This document shows positions 25,967 to 35,636 of a stretch of DNA of 64,000 bases, piece by piece (the first letter of the stretch is position 1; each line of letters starts with the position of its first letter). The notes under the pieces were generated by a model. It made no database searches and was not told where the DNA came from. It saw only the letters and a program-made list of their open reading frames with translations. Source of the stretch: Pseudomonas entomophila L48 (lineage in GTDB: Bacteria > Pseudomonadota > Gammaproteobacteria > Pseudomonadales > Pseudomonadaceae); NCBI RefSeq assembly GCF_000026105.1, contig NC_008027.1, positions 1,174,501 through 1,238,500 on the forward strand, in the 5' to 3' direction. The translations under genes were made by a program, and so were the position numbers.

Positions 25967-27397
25967 GTGAGCTCCAGCATCTTCTGGCACGACTACGAAA
26001 CCACCGGCATCAATCCGCGTTGCGACCGCCCGCTGCAGATGGCCGGTGTGCGCACTGACCTCGACCTCAACGAGATCGAGGCGCCGATCAACCTCTACTG
26101 TCGCCCCTCGGACGATATCCTTCCGCACCCGGCCGCTTGCCTGGTGACCGGCATCACGCCGCAGCAGCTGGCCAGCCAGGGGCTGTGCGAGGCCGAGTTC
26201 ATGACGCGCGTGCACACCGAGCTGGCGCGCCCCGGTACCTGCGGCGCGGGCTACAACACCTTGCGCTTCGATGATGAAGTCACCCGTTACAGCCTCTATC
26301 GCAACTTCTTCGACCCCTACGCCCGCGAGTGGCAGGGGGGCAACAGTCGCTGGGACCTGATCGACGTGGTGCGTACAGCCTATGCCTTGCGCCCTGAAGG
26401 GATCGTGTGGCCGCAGCAGGACGGGCGCACCAGCTTGCGTCTGGAACTGCTCAGCAAGGCCAATGGCATTGACCACGGGCACGCCCACGAAGCACTTTCC
26501 GACGTGCGGGCAACCATCGGCCTGGCCCGCTTGATTCGTGATCGGCAACCGAAGTTGTATGACTGGCTATTCCAGTTGCGCAGCAAACATAAAGTGATGG
26601 AGCAGGTCCGCCTGTTGCAACCTCTGGTACATGTTTCCGGTCGTTTCTCGGCTGAGCGGAACTATATCGGCGTGGTGTTGCCGCTGGCCTGGCATCCGCG
26701 CAATCGCAATGCGTTGATTGTGTGTGACCTGGGCCAGGACAGCGCGCCGTTGCTGAAGGAAAGTGCGCAAGTGTTGCGTCAGCGTTTGTACACGCGCCGT
26801 GAAGACATGGCCGAAGGCGAATTACCGGTGCCGTTGAAGTTGGTGCATATCAATCGTTGCCCGGTCGTGGCGCCGTTATCGGTAATACGTGCGCAAGATC
26901 AGCAGCGGCTGGGGATCGATATGTCGACGTTGCAGTCGCATGCTGACCATCTGGCCAATCAGCAGGCAACCTGGCGCGATAAGCTGGATATTATCTTCGA
27001 AGAAGAAGCTTTTGCCCCGACAGAGGATCCGGAACAGCAGCTGTATGACGGTTTTATCGGGGATCGCGATCGGCGTTTGTGCGAGCAAGTGCGAGGGGTG
27101 GATCCCGCTCAGCTGGGTCAAGGGCACTGGATGTTCGATGATCCGCGCTTGCCGGAGTTACTGTTCCGCTACCGCGCGCGCAACTTTGCCGACACGCTTG
27201 ATGAGCAGGAGCTCGCGCGATGGCATGGGTTCTGTCGGGAACGCCTGAGTGACCCGAAGTGGGGAGCCCCCAATACACTCGGTGACTTCGAGGTGGCGTG
27301 CCAAAGCAGTCTGGCCAATGCCGACGAGGCCGGGCGGAGGGTGTTGGAGGCTTGGCAGGCCCATGCGGGGCAACTGAAAGCGCACTTCCAGATTTGA
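25967..27397 (+). CDS. sbcB: Exodeoxyribonuclease I
   Basis: This 476-residue 3'-5' exonuclease is specific for single-stranded DNA, used in recombination and mismatch repair. The DEDDh active site is visible: 'HDYETTG' (D and E), 'RFDDEVTRY', and 'HEALSDVRAT' with the last His/Asp. The central SH3-like and C-terminal helical domains follow. GTG at 25967 is preferred over the TTG at 25949, because 'caggaag' lies just before it and the protein then starts at the nuclease fold. It converges on mvaT across a shared terminator. Confidence 0.92.
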   Translation: MSSSIFWHDYETTGINPRCDRPLQMAGVRTDLDLNEIEAPINLYCRPSDDILPHPAACLVTGITPQQLASQGLCEAEFMTRVHTELARPGTCGAGYNTLRFDDEVTRYSLYRNFFDPYAREWQGGNSRWDLIDVVRTAYALRPEGIVWPQQDGRTSLRLELLSKANGIDHGHAHEALSDVRATIGLARLIRDRQPKLYDWLFQLRSKHKVMEQVRLLQPLVHVSGRFSAERNYIGVVLPLAWHPRNRNALIVCDLGQDSAPLLKESAQVLRQRLYTRREDMAEGELPVPLKLVHINRCPVVAPLSVIRAQDQQRLGIDMSTLQSHADHLANQQATWRDKLDIIFEEEAFAPTEDPEQQLYDGFIGDRDRRLCEQVRGVDPAQLGQGHWMFDDPRLPELLFRYRARNFADTLDEQELARWHGFCRERLSDPKWGAPNTLGDFEVACQSSLANADEAGRRVLEAWQAHAGQLKAHFQI

Positions 27398-27414
27398 AGG
27401 GAATGGACAAACAA

Positions 27415-27442
27415 AAACGCCGGCAAGTGCCGGCGTTTTTGA
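27415..27442. terminator. Bidirectional terminator between sbcB and mvaT
   Basis: An A run, the stem CGCCGGCA/TGCCGGCG and a five-T run make a symmetric terminator for the converging genes. Confidence 0.88.
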
Positions 27443-27469
27443 TGTTGGAACTAAAGCGCGGTGCGCCAA

Positions 27470-27847
27470 TCAGTCCAGCAGGGTGGCCCAGCTTTCGACG
27501 ACGTCGCCGCCCCACTTGGCTTTCCACTCTTTCAGGGTCTTGTGGTTGCCGCCCTTGGTTTCAATAACCTCGCCATTGTGCGGGTTCTTGTACTGCTTGA
27601 CCTTGCGCGCACGCTTGGTAGCGGTGGTTTTGGCGGTGCCGCGTGGCGCTTTGCTCAGTTTGCTTTCCGGATCGAGCAGGGCGATCACGTCACGCAGGGA
27701 CTTGGAGTATTCGCCCATCAGGGTGCGCAGTTTGCCTTCGAATTCCAGCTCTTTCTTCAGCTTGTCGTCTTGCGACAGGTTGGCCAGGCGAGCTTGAAGT
27801 TCCTTGATGGCTTCTTCGGTGGCGCGGTATTCGTTGATCAGGGACAT
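27470..27847 (-). CDS. mvaT: MvaT/Tur-family H-NS-like silencer
   Basis: This 125-residue xenogeneic silencer has an N-terminal coiled-coil oligomerisation region (residues 1-60, 'INEYRATEEAIKELQARLANL') and a C-terminal DNA-binding part 'KVKQYKNPHNGEVIETKGGN' (about 81-100) that reads AT-rich minor grooves. The ATG at 27847 follows 'aaggaacgctcc'. Its 5' flank is strongly AT-rich, as expected for self-silencing. Several paralogues (TurA-E) exist in P. putida; the purU neighbour suggests the TurA-type locus. The toxin-tip DNA at 7.2-8.6 kb is a plausible target class. Confidence 0.92.
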   Translation of the reverse strand: MSLINEYRATEEAIKELQARLANLSQDDKLKKELEFEGKLRTLMGEYSKSLRDVIALLDPESKLSKAPRGTAKTTATKRARKVKQYKNPHNGEVIETKGGNHKTLKEWKAKWGGDVVESWATLLD

Positions 27848-28146
27848 GGAGCGTTCCTTAATTCGTGTGTAAGGGGACAGTGAGGGCAATAATAGACAGG
27901 CGATACTCGCAAGTAAACAATAAAAAAATATTGAATCAATTAATGCGGGCAAGAGACGGCAGCATTGTTAGGTTAAGAAAAATTTACATATTCGTGGAGG
28001 GCAGGCTCATTTCCCCTTTGGAACAAGGGTCATATCCTGCACGGGGCGGGGTGTAACGCTGGCCAACGCGTTCTATCGATCAATACTGCGTTTTTCCCTG
28101 CGGCCCGCTAGAATGGGCCCTTTGCGAAGTTCTTGGAGTCTTTCTC
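27848..28146. promoter_or_regulatory. AT-rich divergent mvaT-purU promoter region
   Basis: In this 299-bp gap the half next to mvaT (about 27880-27990) is far AT-richer than the rest of the chromosome here. It likely contains the mvaT promoter and self-binding sites. purU starts at the other end. No CDS is visible. Confidence 0.5.
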
Positions 28147-28998
28147 ATGCGCACCTACCGACTGGTGATTGCCTGCCCCGACCGCGTCGGCATCGTGGCA
28201 AAAGTCAGTAATTTCCTGGCCCTCTACAACGGCTGGATCAACGAAGCCAGCCACCACTCCGACGAGCAGAGCGGCTGGTTCTTCATGCGCCATGAGATCC
28301 GCGCCGAGTCCCTGCCGTTTGGTATCGAGGCTTTCCGCGAGGCTTTTGCGCCGATTGCCGAAGAGTTCTCCATGACCTGGCGTATCACCGATTCCGCGCA
28401 GAAGAAGCGCGTGGTGCTGATGGCCAGCCGTGAGTCGCACTGCCTGGCCGACCTGCTGCACCGCTGGCACACCAACGAGCTGGACTGCGAGATCCCTTGC
28501 GTGATTTCCAACCACAACGACCTGCGCAGCATGGTCGAGTGGCACGGTATTCCGTTCCACCATGTGCCGGTCGACCCGAAGGACAAGCAGCCTGCGTTCG
28601 CAGAGGTCTCGCGCCTGGTTCAGGAATACGCGGCCGACGCCGTGGTGTTGGCGCGTTACATGCAGATTCTTCCGCCGCAGCTGTGCCAGGAGTACGCGGA
28701 AAAGGTCATCAACATCCACCACAGCTTCTTGCCCTCGTTCGTCGGTGCCAAGCCTTATCACCAGGCGGCCTTGCGTGGCGTGAAACTGATTGGCGCGACC
28801 TGCCACTATGTCACCGAGGAGCTGGATGCCGGCCCGATCATCGAGCAGGACGTGGTGCGTGTCAGCCACGCCGACAGCATCGAGGACATGGTCCGCTTCG
28901 GCCGTGACGTGGAGAAAATGGTCCTGGCCCGCGGCCTGCGTTATCACCTGGAAGACCGCGTGCTGGTCCACGGCAACAAGACTGTCGTGTTCAACTGA
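28147..28998 (+). CDS. purU: Formyltetrahydrofolate deformylase
   Basis: This 283-residue enzyme hydrolyses 10-formyl-THF to formate and THF. An N-terminal ACT domain (residues 1-80, 'RLVIACPDRVGIVAKVSNFL') is followed by a formyl-transferase domain with 'NIHHSFLPSFVGA' and 'GATCHYVTEELDAGPIIEQD'. Length and motifs are standard. It is followed by a small ORF on the same strand. P. putida has several PurU paralogues. Confidence 0.92.
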   Translation: MRTYRLVIACPDRVGIVAKVSNFLALYNGWINEASHHSDEQSGWFFMRHEIRAESLPFGIEAFREAFAPIAEEFSMTWRITDSAQKKRVVLMASRESHCLADLLHRWHTNELDCEIPCVISNHNDLRSMVEWHGIPFHHVPVDPKDKQPAFAEVSRLVQEYAADAVVLARYMQILPPQLCQEYAEKVINIHHSFLPSFVGAKPYHQAALRGVKLIGATCHYVTEELDAGPIIEQDVVRVSHADSIEDMVRFGRDVEKMVLARGLRYHLEDRVLVHGNKTVVFN

Positions 28999-29013
28999 GG
29001 CGAGCATTGGCCG

Positions 29014-29205
29014 ATGGCAGACCCACGTGACAAGGCCGGTGCCGTGGCGCCGCCCACCTTGGGCGAGGGTTGCCTGGCCCGTTTCGATCCGGATGCGCTG
29101 AGCGAAGAGAACGGTACCGAGTTCCCCGGTGCCGCGGAGCTTTGGGATGCGCTGAATTGCGCTGGCGAGCCCAGTGCTCGACAGGTTGCCAAGCAACCGC
29201 AATGA
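29014..29205 (+). CDS. Small ORF after purU, unknown
   Basis: This 63-codon frame starts 16 bases after purU and uses GC-ending codons as real genes here do. Acidic, with no domain recognised (MADPRDKAGAVAPPTLGE...). It may be a short gene of the purU transcript; the reverse strand also has open frames, so support is moderate. Confidence 0.4.
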   Translation: MADPRDKAGAVAPPTLGEGCLARFDPDALSEENGTEFPGAAELWDALNCAGEPSARQVAKQPQ

Positions 29206-29212
29206 CTTGATC

Positions 29213-29255
29213 TGTAGGCGCCAGCCTTGCTGGCGAAGCCCGGCAAAGCCGGGCC
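29213..29255 (+). repeat. REP element with extra hairpin
   Basis: A REP copy 29213-29239 (stem GCCAGC, one base off consensus: GTAGGCGCC) is followed by a CCCGGC/GCCGGG hairpin, near the end of the chemoreceptor gene. Confidence 0.65.
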
Positions 29256-29352
29256 AGAAGGCATCCTGTGCCCTATCCTGGGCAGGGCCGGCCTGCAGTT
29301 GCCCCCACAGCGAACGCTGTTCGCCATGGGAGCGCCTGCAGGCGCTTCCAGG

Positions 29353-31227
29353 TCAGATCCGGAAGCTACCGACCAGCTGCTTCAGGCGCCCGGCCTGCTG
29401 CTCCAGGTCCGAGCACGCGCGCAGGGTGGCCTGCAGGTTCTCGACCCCTTCCTGGTTGAGCATGTTGATTTCGTTGATGTCCATGTTGATCGAGTCGACC
29501 ACGGCGGTCTGTTCCTCGGTGGCGGTGGCCACCGACTGGTTCATGCCGTCGATCTCGCCGATGCGCTGGGTGACGCTGCCCAGGCGTTCACCGGCCTGGT
29601 TGGCGATGTCCATGCTGTCCTGGCTGTGACGTTGGCTCTGGCCCATGGTGTCGACCGACTCACGGGCGCCGACCTGCAGCTCCTCGATCATCTTCTGCAC
29701 CTGTTGCGCCGACTCCTGGGTGCGGTGGGCGAGGTTTCGCACTTCGTCCGCCACCACGGCGAAACCACGCCCGGCCTCGCCGGCGCGGGCAGCCTCGATC
29801 GCGGCATTCAGTGCCAGCAGGTTGGTCTGCTGGGAGATGCTGGTGATCACTTCGAGGATCTGGCCGATGTTGACGGTCTTGTTGTTGAGCGTCTCGATAT
29901 GCTCGCTCGAGGTGACGATCAGGTCCGACAGGCGATTCATCGCATCGATGTTGCGCTGCACCACTTGCTGGCCTTCCTCAGCCAGCAAGCGGGCGGAGCT
30001 TGCATGTTGCGAGGCCTGGGCGGCGTTGCCGGCGATTTCCTGGGCGGCGGCGCCGAGCTGGTTGATGGCGGCGGCGACGCTGTTGGTGCGGTTGGACTGT
30101 TCGTCTGAGTTGCTCATCGACGAGTTGGAGGCGCTGATCACCCGCAGGGCCACTTCGTTGACCTGCTCGGTGGCCGACGACACTTCGCGGATCGAGCCGT
30201 GGATACGCTCGACGAAGCGGTTGAAGGCGGTGCCGAGGATGCCGAACTCGTCGTGGTTGTGGATCTCCAGGCGACGGGTCAGGTCGCCTTCGCCCTCGGC
30301 GATGTTGGCCATGGCGCGGGTCATGGTGTGCAGCGGTTGCATCAGCACGTTGATCAGCAGGCCCAGCAGGGCAATGATGATCACCACCGCCACCAGGGTG
30401 GCGATCACCGCCGAGGTGCGGAAGGTGCTGAGCATCGAGAAGGCCTTGTCCTTGTCCACCGACAGGCCGATGTACCAGTTGGCCGACGGCAGGCCCTTGA
30501 CCGGGGTGAAGGTCAGCAGGCGGGTCTGGCCGTTGAGCTCGACCTCGGTCAGGTCACCGGACAGGCGCGGGGTGTTCTGCGGGAACAGGTCCGACAGCGA
30601 TTTCATCACCAGGTTCTTGTCCGGGTGGACCAGGATCTTGCCCTGGTCGTTGACCAGGAAGGCGTAGCCCATGCCGCCGAAGTTCAGCGCGTTGATGATT
30701 TCCACCAGGCCGTCCAGGGCCAGGTCGCCACCGACCACGCCGACCGAGCGCGAAGCGGTATTGACGATCGAGATGACCATCTTGTTGGTGGCCATGTCGA
30801 TGTACGGTTCGGTAAGGATAGGCCCGCTGGCGTTCAGGCCGTCCTTGTACCAGGGGCGTACACGAGGGTCGTAGCCGTCGGGCATCTTGGTGTCCGGGCG
30901 CACGATGAACGTGCCGTCGGGCTGCCCCAGGTAAATGGTCAGGAAGCTTGAGGTCAGGGCGTTCTGGCCGAGCAGGGCGCCGGCGTTCTGTGGCGATTGG
31001 GCGAGGTTCTGGGCGACGTTCTCGACCAGTTTGATACGCCCTTCGAACAGATTGCGAATGTTCGTGGACGTCGATTCGCCCATTTCAGCCAAGTAGTTCT
31101 CCAGGTTGGCGCGAATGGCATTACGCTGGAGGTAGTCGTTGTAGAGGGTGAACAGGCTGAAGGCGAGGATCACGATCAGTGATGCCGCCAGAAGAATCTT
31201 GTGGCTGAAACGAAGGCTTTTATTCAT
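29353..31227 (-). CDS. mcpG: Methyl-accepting chemotaxis protein with dCache_1 sensor (McpG-like)
   Basis: This 624-residue chemoreceptor has TM1 at about 10-30, a periplasmic double-Cache sensor at 35-280 ('[11 protein letters not shown]' and '[13 protein letters not shown]' are the ligand-site segments), TM2 near 290-310, HAMP, and the cytoplasmic signalling hairpin with '[32 protein letters not shown]' split around the CheA/CheW tip. It ends without a CheR-binding pentapeptide. Its place after purU matches PP_1371 (McpG, a GABA sensor) of P. putida as I recall; the ligand here is inferred from that. Confidence 0.85.
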   Translation of the reverse strand: MNKSLRFSHKILLAASLIVILAFSLFTLYNDYLQRNAIRANLENYLAEMGESTSTNIRNLFEGRIKLVENVAQNLAQSPQNAGALLGQNALTSSFLTIYLGQPDGTFIVRPDTKMPDGYDPRVRPWYKDGLNASGPILTEPYIDMATNKMVISIVNTASRSVGVVGGDLALDGLVEIINALNFGGMGYAFLVNDQGKILVHPDKNLVMKSLSDLFPQNTPRLSGDLTEVELNGQTRLLTFTPVKGLPSANWYIGLSVDKDKAFSMLSTFRTSAVIATLVAVVIIIALLGLLINVLMQPLHTMTRAMANIAEGEGDLTRRLEIHNHDEFGILGTAFNRFVERIHGSIREVSSATEQVNEVALRVISASNSSMSNSDEQSNRTNSVAAAINQLGAAAQEIAGNAAQASQHASSARLLAEEGQQVVQRNIDAMNRLSDLIVTSSEHIETLNNKTVNIGQILEVITSISQQTNLLALNAAIEAARAGEAGRGFAVVADEVRNLAHRTQESAQQVQKMIEELQVGARESVDTMGQSQRHSQDSMDIANQAGERLGSVTQRIGEIDGMNQSVATATEEQTAVVDSINMDINEINMLNQEGVENLQATLRACSDLEQQAGRLKQLVGSFRI

Positions 31228-31399
31228 GACGTGATGCGTCCGCTAAGGTTTTGTTATCGGGTCGTTCGCACAAAGCACGGCTGGAAAACAGTGCAACAAT
31301 TCCCGTGAGTCCTTTTCGGGTTGTTACTGTCTTTCTGGGAAGAATCATTTTGAAATATCGGCAGTCAGGTGGCAGAACTTGAGTAGGGGATGAAGCAAG

Positions 31400-32875
31400 A
31401 TGTCAGATTCTTCGCAAGTGGTTGTAGGGGCTGGCCCTGATGGCCAGCCCGTGTCGCAGGCCATGCGCCTGGCCAATCGCCATGGTTTGGTGGCGGGGGC
31501 GACCGGTACCGGCAAGACCGTCACCTTGCAGCACCTGGCCGAGCTGTTCAGCGATGCGGGTGTCGCGGTGTTCGCCGCGGATGTGAAGGGTGACCTGTGT
31601 GGCCTGGGCGCCAGCGGCACGCCCCAGGGCAAGGTGGCCGAGCGTATCGCCGGCATGCCCTGGTTGAACCACAGGCCGCAGGCCTATCCGGTTACCTTGT
31701 GGGATGTCGCCGGACAATCCGGGCATCCCTTGCGCACCACCTTGAGCGACATGGGGCCTTTGCTGCTGGGTAATCTGCTTGAACTGACCGACAGTCAGCA
31801 GGCCGCGCTGTACGCGGCCTTCAAGGTGGCCGACCGCGAAGGGCTGCTGTTGCTCGACCTGAAAGACCTCAAGGCCCTGCTCGCGCACCTGAAGGACAAC
31901 CCCCTGCTGTTGGGCGAGGACAGTGCGCTGATGACCAGTGCCTCTACTCAAGCCCTGCTGCGCCGGTTGGCGACCCTCGAGCAACAGGGGGCCGAGGCGC
32001 TGTTCGGCGAGCCGGCCTTGCAGCTGGAAGACTTGTTGCGGGTCGACGGCGATGGTCGCGGACGCATCCATCTGCTCGACGCCAGCCGCCTGGTGCATGA
32101 CGCGCCCAAGGTCTATGCGACGTTCCTGCTCTGGCTGCTGGCCGAGCTGTTCGAGCAGTTGCCCGAACGCGGCGATGCCGACAAACCGGTGCTGGCGCTG
32201 TTTTTCGACGAGGCGCACTTGCTGTTCAACGGTACTCCCAAGGCGTTGCAGGACCGCCTGGAGCAAGTGGTGCGGCTGATCCGTTCCAAGGGCGTGGGGG
32301 TGTATTTCGTTACCCAGTCGCCCGGGGACCTGCCTGACGCCGTACTCGCCCAGTTGGGGCTGCGTATCCAGCACGGCCTGCGGGCATTCACGGCCAAGGA
32401 GCAGAAGTCGCTGCGCGCGGTGGCCGATGGTTTCCGCCCCAACCCTGCGTTCGACAGCCTGGCGGTGCTGACCGAGCTGGGTATCGGCGAGGCGTTGGTG
32501 GGCACGTTGGAGGAGAAGGGCACGCCGGCGATGGTCCAGCGGGTGCTGATTGCGCCGCCCCAATCCCGGATCGGGCCTTTGAGTGCCGCTGAGCGCAGCG
32601 CTTTGATCAGCGCCTCGCCTCTGGCCGGTCGCTACGACAAACCGATTGACCGCGAGTCGGCTTATGAAATGCTCACCCAGCGTAAGGGCGAGCCGGTGGA
32701 GCCGGCGCCACAAGCGAAGGTGGACGAGGACAGCTTTGCCGACAAGGCCGGGGAATTCCTGCAAAGCGCGGCAGGGCAGGCGATCAAGTCGGCGGTACGC
32801 CAGGCGGCCAATCAGCTGGGCCGGCAGTTGGTGCGAGGACTGATGGGGTCGTTGCTGGGCGGGAAGAAGCGCTAA
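31400..32875 (+). CDS. HerA/DUF853-family ATPase (YjgR-like)
   Basis: This 491-residue P-loop ATPase has Walker A 'GATGTGKTVTLQ' at residues 31-42, Walker B 'LALFFDEAHLLF' near 270, and a DUF853 C-terminal part ending in a Lys-rich tail 'GSLLGGKKR'. The family relates to the HerA/FtsK translocases; the bacterial YjgR branch has no known role. It sits between the chemoreceptor and pit, as in P. putida genomes. ATG at 31400 is 172 bp from the divergent mcpG start. Confidence 0.85.
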   Translation: MSDSSQVVVGAGPDGQPVSQAMRLANRHGLVAGATGTGKTVTLQHLAELFSDAGVAVFAADVKGDLCGLGASGTPQGKVAERIAGMPWLNHRPQAYPVTLWDVAGQSGHPLRTTLSDMGPLLLGNLLELTDSQQAALYAAFKVADREGLLLLDLKDLKALLAHLKDNPLLLGEDSALMTSASTQALLRRLATLEQQGAEALFGEPALQLEDLLRVDGDGRGRIHLLDASRLVHDAPKVYATFLLWLLAELFEQLPERGDADKPVLALFFDEAHLLFNGTPKALQDRLEQVVRLIRSKGVGVYFVTQSPGDLPDAVLAQLGLRIQHGLRAFTAKEQKSLRAVADGFRPNPAFDSLAVLTELGIGEALVGTLEEKGTPAMVQRVLIAPPQSRIGPLSAAERSALISASPLAGRYDKPIDRESAYEMLTQRKGEPVEPAPQAKVDEDSFADKAGEFLQSAAGQAIKSAVRQAANQLGRQLVRGLMGSLLGGKKR

Positions 32876-32889
32876 GGCAGATTGTGGCT

Positions 32890-33002
32890 GTAGGAGCGGC
32901 CTTGTGCCGCGAAGGGGCTGCGCAGCAGCCCTGGCAGTCTAGAGGGGAGTCGGAAATCTAGGGGCGCTCCGCACCCCTTTCGCGGCACAAGGCCGCTCCT
33001 AC
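32890..33002. repeat. REPIN of the GCGGCCTTGTGCCGC type
   Basis: Inverted copies 32890-32913 and 32979-33002 share the same stem-loop variant. A 65-base internal part includes GGGGCTGC and related repeats. Confidence 0.85.
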
Positions 33003-33027
33003 ACGGGGTGTAGTGGCCTGAAGAATG

Positions 33028-33053
33028 AAAAAGGCGCCCCAAGGCGCCTTTTT
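33028..33053. terminator. Bidirectional terminator between herA-like gene and pit
   Basis: AAGGCGCC/GGCGCCTT stem with CCAA loop, flanked by A and T runs on either side. Confidence 0.88.
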
Positions 33054-33070
33054 CATTGCAGTGCGGTCAC

Positions 33071-34543
33071 TCAGCCAATGGCCTTGGAGGCCAGCCAGAA
33101 CAGGCCGGCCGCCAAGCCCATCGAGGCCGGCAGGGTGAGCACCCAGGCCAGCAGGATGGTTTTCACCGTGCCGCCCTGCAGGCCGCTTTTGTTGGCGACC
33201 ATGGTGCCGGCCACGCCCGACGAGAGCACGTGGGTGGTGGACACCGGCAGGCTGAAGATGTTGGCCATGCCGATGGCGCAGGCGGCAGTGATCTGCGCCG
33301 ACATGCCCTGGGCATAGGTCATGCCCTGCTTGCCGATTTTCTCGCCGACGGTCAGAACTACACGCTTCCAGCCAACCATGGTACCCAGGCCCAGGGCCAG
33401 GGCGACGGCGACGATCACCCAGAACGGTGCATACTCGGTGGTGGCGGTCAGGTCCTTGCGCAGCTTCTCCAGGTCGGCCTTTTCACGGGCTTCCAGGCCT
33501 GGCAGCTTGCCGACCTTCTTCGCGGTGTCGTCCAGGCACAGCAGGTAGCGGCGCACTTCGACGCGCTTCTCGGCGCTCAGGGCGCGGTAGTCGGTCACGC
33601 CGGCGAGCGAGGATTGCAGGGCGGCGATGGTCGGCTCGGTCTGCTGCGGGTTGCAGCTGAACTGCTCCGGCAAGTCGCTGGATTGTGCCTTGCCCAGTGC
33701 CAGGAACTCGCCGAGGGTGGCGGCGTTGCGCTGGTAGAACTGGCTCAGGTGCATCGTTGCGTCGCGGGTACGCTCGATCTGGTAGGTGGTGCTGTTCAGG
33801 TCGAGGACGAACTTGGCCGGGACGATACCGATCAGCACCAGCATGATCAGGCCGATGCCTTTCTGGCCGTCGTTGGAGCCGTGCACGAAGCTCACGCCCA
33901 TGGCCGAGATCACCAGCACCAGGCGGTTCCAGAACGGTGGGTGCTTCTTGTCGTCGAGCTTGCGGCGCTGTTCGGGCGTCTTGTGCATCTTCGACAGTGG
34001 GCGCCACCACTTCAGGCCGAGCAGCACCAGGGCTGCAACGGCAAAGCCAGCCATTGGCGAGAGGACCAGCGACGTGGCGATGTCGATCGCCTTCTGCCAG
34101 TTCACGCCATCGCCCAGCGGGATGTCGCTGATCAGTGCATTGGCCAGGCCGACACCGAGGATCGAGCCGATCAGGGTATGCGAGCTGGAGGCCGGGATGC
34201 CGAAGTACCAGGTGCCCAGGTTCCAGGTGATGGCGGCGGCCAGCAACGAGAAGACCATGGCCAGGCCGTGCCCGGTGTTCACATTGATCAGCAGTTCGAC
34301 CGGCAGCAGGTGGACGATGGCGTAAGCCACCCCGACACCGCCGAGCAGAACCCCGAGGAAGTTGAATACACCGGAGAAGAACACGGCCAGGTGCGGTGGC
34401 ATGGCTTTGGTATAGATGACAGTGGCTACCGCGTTGGCGGTGTCATGAAAGCCATTGATGAACTCGAATGCGAGGACGAAGGTCAAAGCGAGCGTCAGGC
34501 TCACGATAACCCAGGCATCCAGTCCGCTGAATAAATCGATCAT
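33071..34543 (-). CDS. pit: Low-affinity inorganic phosphate transporter
   Basis: This 490-residue protein has 10 or more membrane segments in two PHO4 halves. The N-terminal signature 'FEFINGFHDTANAVATVIYT' and the second repeat 'GSNDGQKGIGLIM' are the phosphate-path motifs of PiT carriers (metal-phosphate/H+ symport). A large soluble loop lies between the halves (about residues 240-370). It follows the E. coli PitA layout. The gene is single, with a terminator at its end. Confidence 0.92.
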   Translation of the reverse strand: MIDLFSGLDAWVIVSLTLALTFVLAFEFINGFHDTANAVATVIYTKAMPPHLAVFFSGVFNFLGVLLGGVGVAYAIVHLLPVELLINVNTGHGLAMVFSLLAAAITWNLGTWYFGIPASSSHTLIGSILGVGLANALISDIPLGDGVNWQKAIDIATSLVLSPMAGFAVAALVLLGLKWWRPLSKMHKTPEQRRKLDDKKHPPFWNRLVLVISAMGVSFVHGSNDGQKGIGLIMLVLIGIVPAKFVLDLNSTTYQIERTRDATMHLSQFYQRNAATLGEFLALGKAQSSDLPEQFSCNPQQTEPTIAALQSSLAGVTDYRALSAEKRVEVRRYLLCLDDTAKKVGKLPGLEAREKADLEKLRKDLTATTEYAPFWVIVAVALALGLGTMVGWKRVVLTVGEKIGKQGMTYAQGMSAQITAACAIGMANIFSLPVSTTHVLSSGVAGTMVANKSGLQGGTVKTILLAWVLTLPASMGLAAGLFWLASKAIG

Positions 34544-34843
34544 GAAGGTTTTCTGGCGGTCTTAGGGGGGCGGGATTATGCCAGAAAACCATGGCAATCG
34601 ATGCACCTGCCGCTGACCGATGGCAGGGCGGGGAGTGTTGCCGGTGGCGGTGCTGGCAATGCGATGGCGGCCGAAAATGCGCAGAAAATTCGGCAATTTC
34701 TAGAAAAATCAAAGATTTGATGCGTAAGTGGATTCCGGTTCAGCTTTCAAACGCTTGTATGAAATTTGTGTGAATCCATTTCACCAAGGCTGTTCCGACC
34801 ACGCTTAACCCGCGCCAAGGCGATGGCCGATGGCGCGATGGCA
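34544..34843. other. Gap upstream of pit, no gene seen
   Basis: This 300-bp stretch is AT-rich around 34680-34790 and likely contains the pit promoter. The frames that cross it are reverse shadows with no coding character. Confidence 0.4.
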
Positions 34844-35053
34844 TCATGCAGGTTCATCACCCTCGGTGCGCAGTTCCTTTTCCATCTTTTCCAGTTCCTG
34901 GGCAAAGGCCTGGTCGCGGACAGTGGCGCGCTTGCGCCAGGGTTTGCGTTCCGGTTCGGGTTGCGCGGCATAGGTGGTGACTTCACCACCGTAAACATCC
35001 TTGTAACGTTCAGCCTGGCGCTCGAGTTCCGCGCGCAGTTCTTCTTTCGTCAC
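34844..35053 (-). CDS. Small conserved charged protein, unknown
   Basis: This 69-residue protein is read from GTG at 35053, which follows 'aggt' at a good distance. It is Glu/Lys/Arg-rich, helical: '[22 protein letters not shown]' split near residue 20, then '[21 protein letters not shown]'. Codon use is GC-ending as in real genes. No domain recognised. A TATAAT on the minus strand (35299-35304) might serve as promoter, giving a long leader. Confidence 0.6.
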   Translation of the reverse strand: MTKEELRAELERQAERYKDVYGGEVTTYAAQPEPERKPWRKRATVRDQAFAQELEKMEKELRTEGDEPA

Positions 35054-35449
35054 AGTAATACCTGAATAGGTTGAAGTTTGGCGCTGGCGTTGAAGGACAC
35101 AAATAATGTGTGGATTCACCACCGGCGCGAAATGATTCGTCGCGAGGACACGGGGTGGAGAGTGAAGGGCAACCTGGGAAAGTGCCTTTGATCACCACCG
35201 CACAAGCCATGCCTGAGGCGATGGTCCTGAAGGTCGGAAAGCGACGAAGGTGGGTCGATTGGATCCGTAATAGTGCAATTGAACAATCAACCGGGGCGAT
35301 TATAGCAACCGCCAAGTCGAAGACTATCGTTCTTTACTTGTTACTGACAAGGTCGCTGAAGTTGTCATTGACCGGCGTGGGCATTCGTCTGCTTGCGCGT
35401 CAGGAAGTTCAAGCGTCTTGGGGTGTGGAAGTTTACTTCAAGCCGCTGA
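35054..35449. other. Gap without clear gene, contains a candidate minus-strand promoter
   Basis: No convincing CDS is seen; the plus-strand 114-codon frame here has poor codon use. A minus-strand TATAAT (35299-35304) preceded by TTGC (extended -10) is the best promoter-like site and would direct transcription toward the 69-residue gene. Confidence 0.35.
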
Positions 35450-35542
35450 AATGAAAACGGCCTCGCGGGAGGGCGAGGCCGTTGCCTGGGACTTCTGCGG
35501 TGGGTACCTGACCAGTCTCTCCAAAGAAGCCACATGTGGCAG
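35450..35542 (-). ncRNA. Candidate small RNA divergent from pcaR
   Basis: On the minus strand, a -35 TTGACC (35570-35575) and -10 TATACC (35549-35554) precede about 90 bases. These begin with the palindrome GCCACATGTGGC (35529-35540) and end in an intrinsic terminator: ACGGCCTCGC pairs with GCGAGGCCGT (35457-35482), then TTTTCATTT. No good reading frame exists inside. The promoter lies next to the PcaR-type inverted repeat. Identity is unknown; I cannot match it to a named RNA. The promoter spacing of 15 is short, and the hairpin might instead be a terminator for a longer transcript. Confidence 0.45.
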
Positions 35543-35577
35543 GGGAAAGGTATAAGCAAAAGTGTCAGCGGTCAATT

Positions 35578-35607
35578 GCGATTATCGGCCGTTCGTTCGA
35601 TAATCGC
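35578..35607. promoter_or_regulatory. PcaR operator candidate before pcaR
   Basis: GCGATTATCG (35578-35587) and CGATAATCGC (35598-35607) are exact reverse complements, with core centres 19 bp apart. They lie 30-59 bp before the pcaR start. The right half (GTTCGATAATCGCACAA, 35595-35611) recurs before pcaK with one change and in part before pcaI. Confidence 0.65.
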
Positions 35608-35636
35608 ACAAACCAGCGTTTTTTTGAGGCGAGTCC

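Noticed and set aside
35110..35454. 114-codon plus-strand frame before pcaR
   Set aside because: Poor codon use, no ribosome site, and it ends in the candidate small-RNA region. Kept as non-coding.
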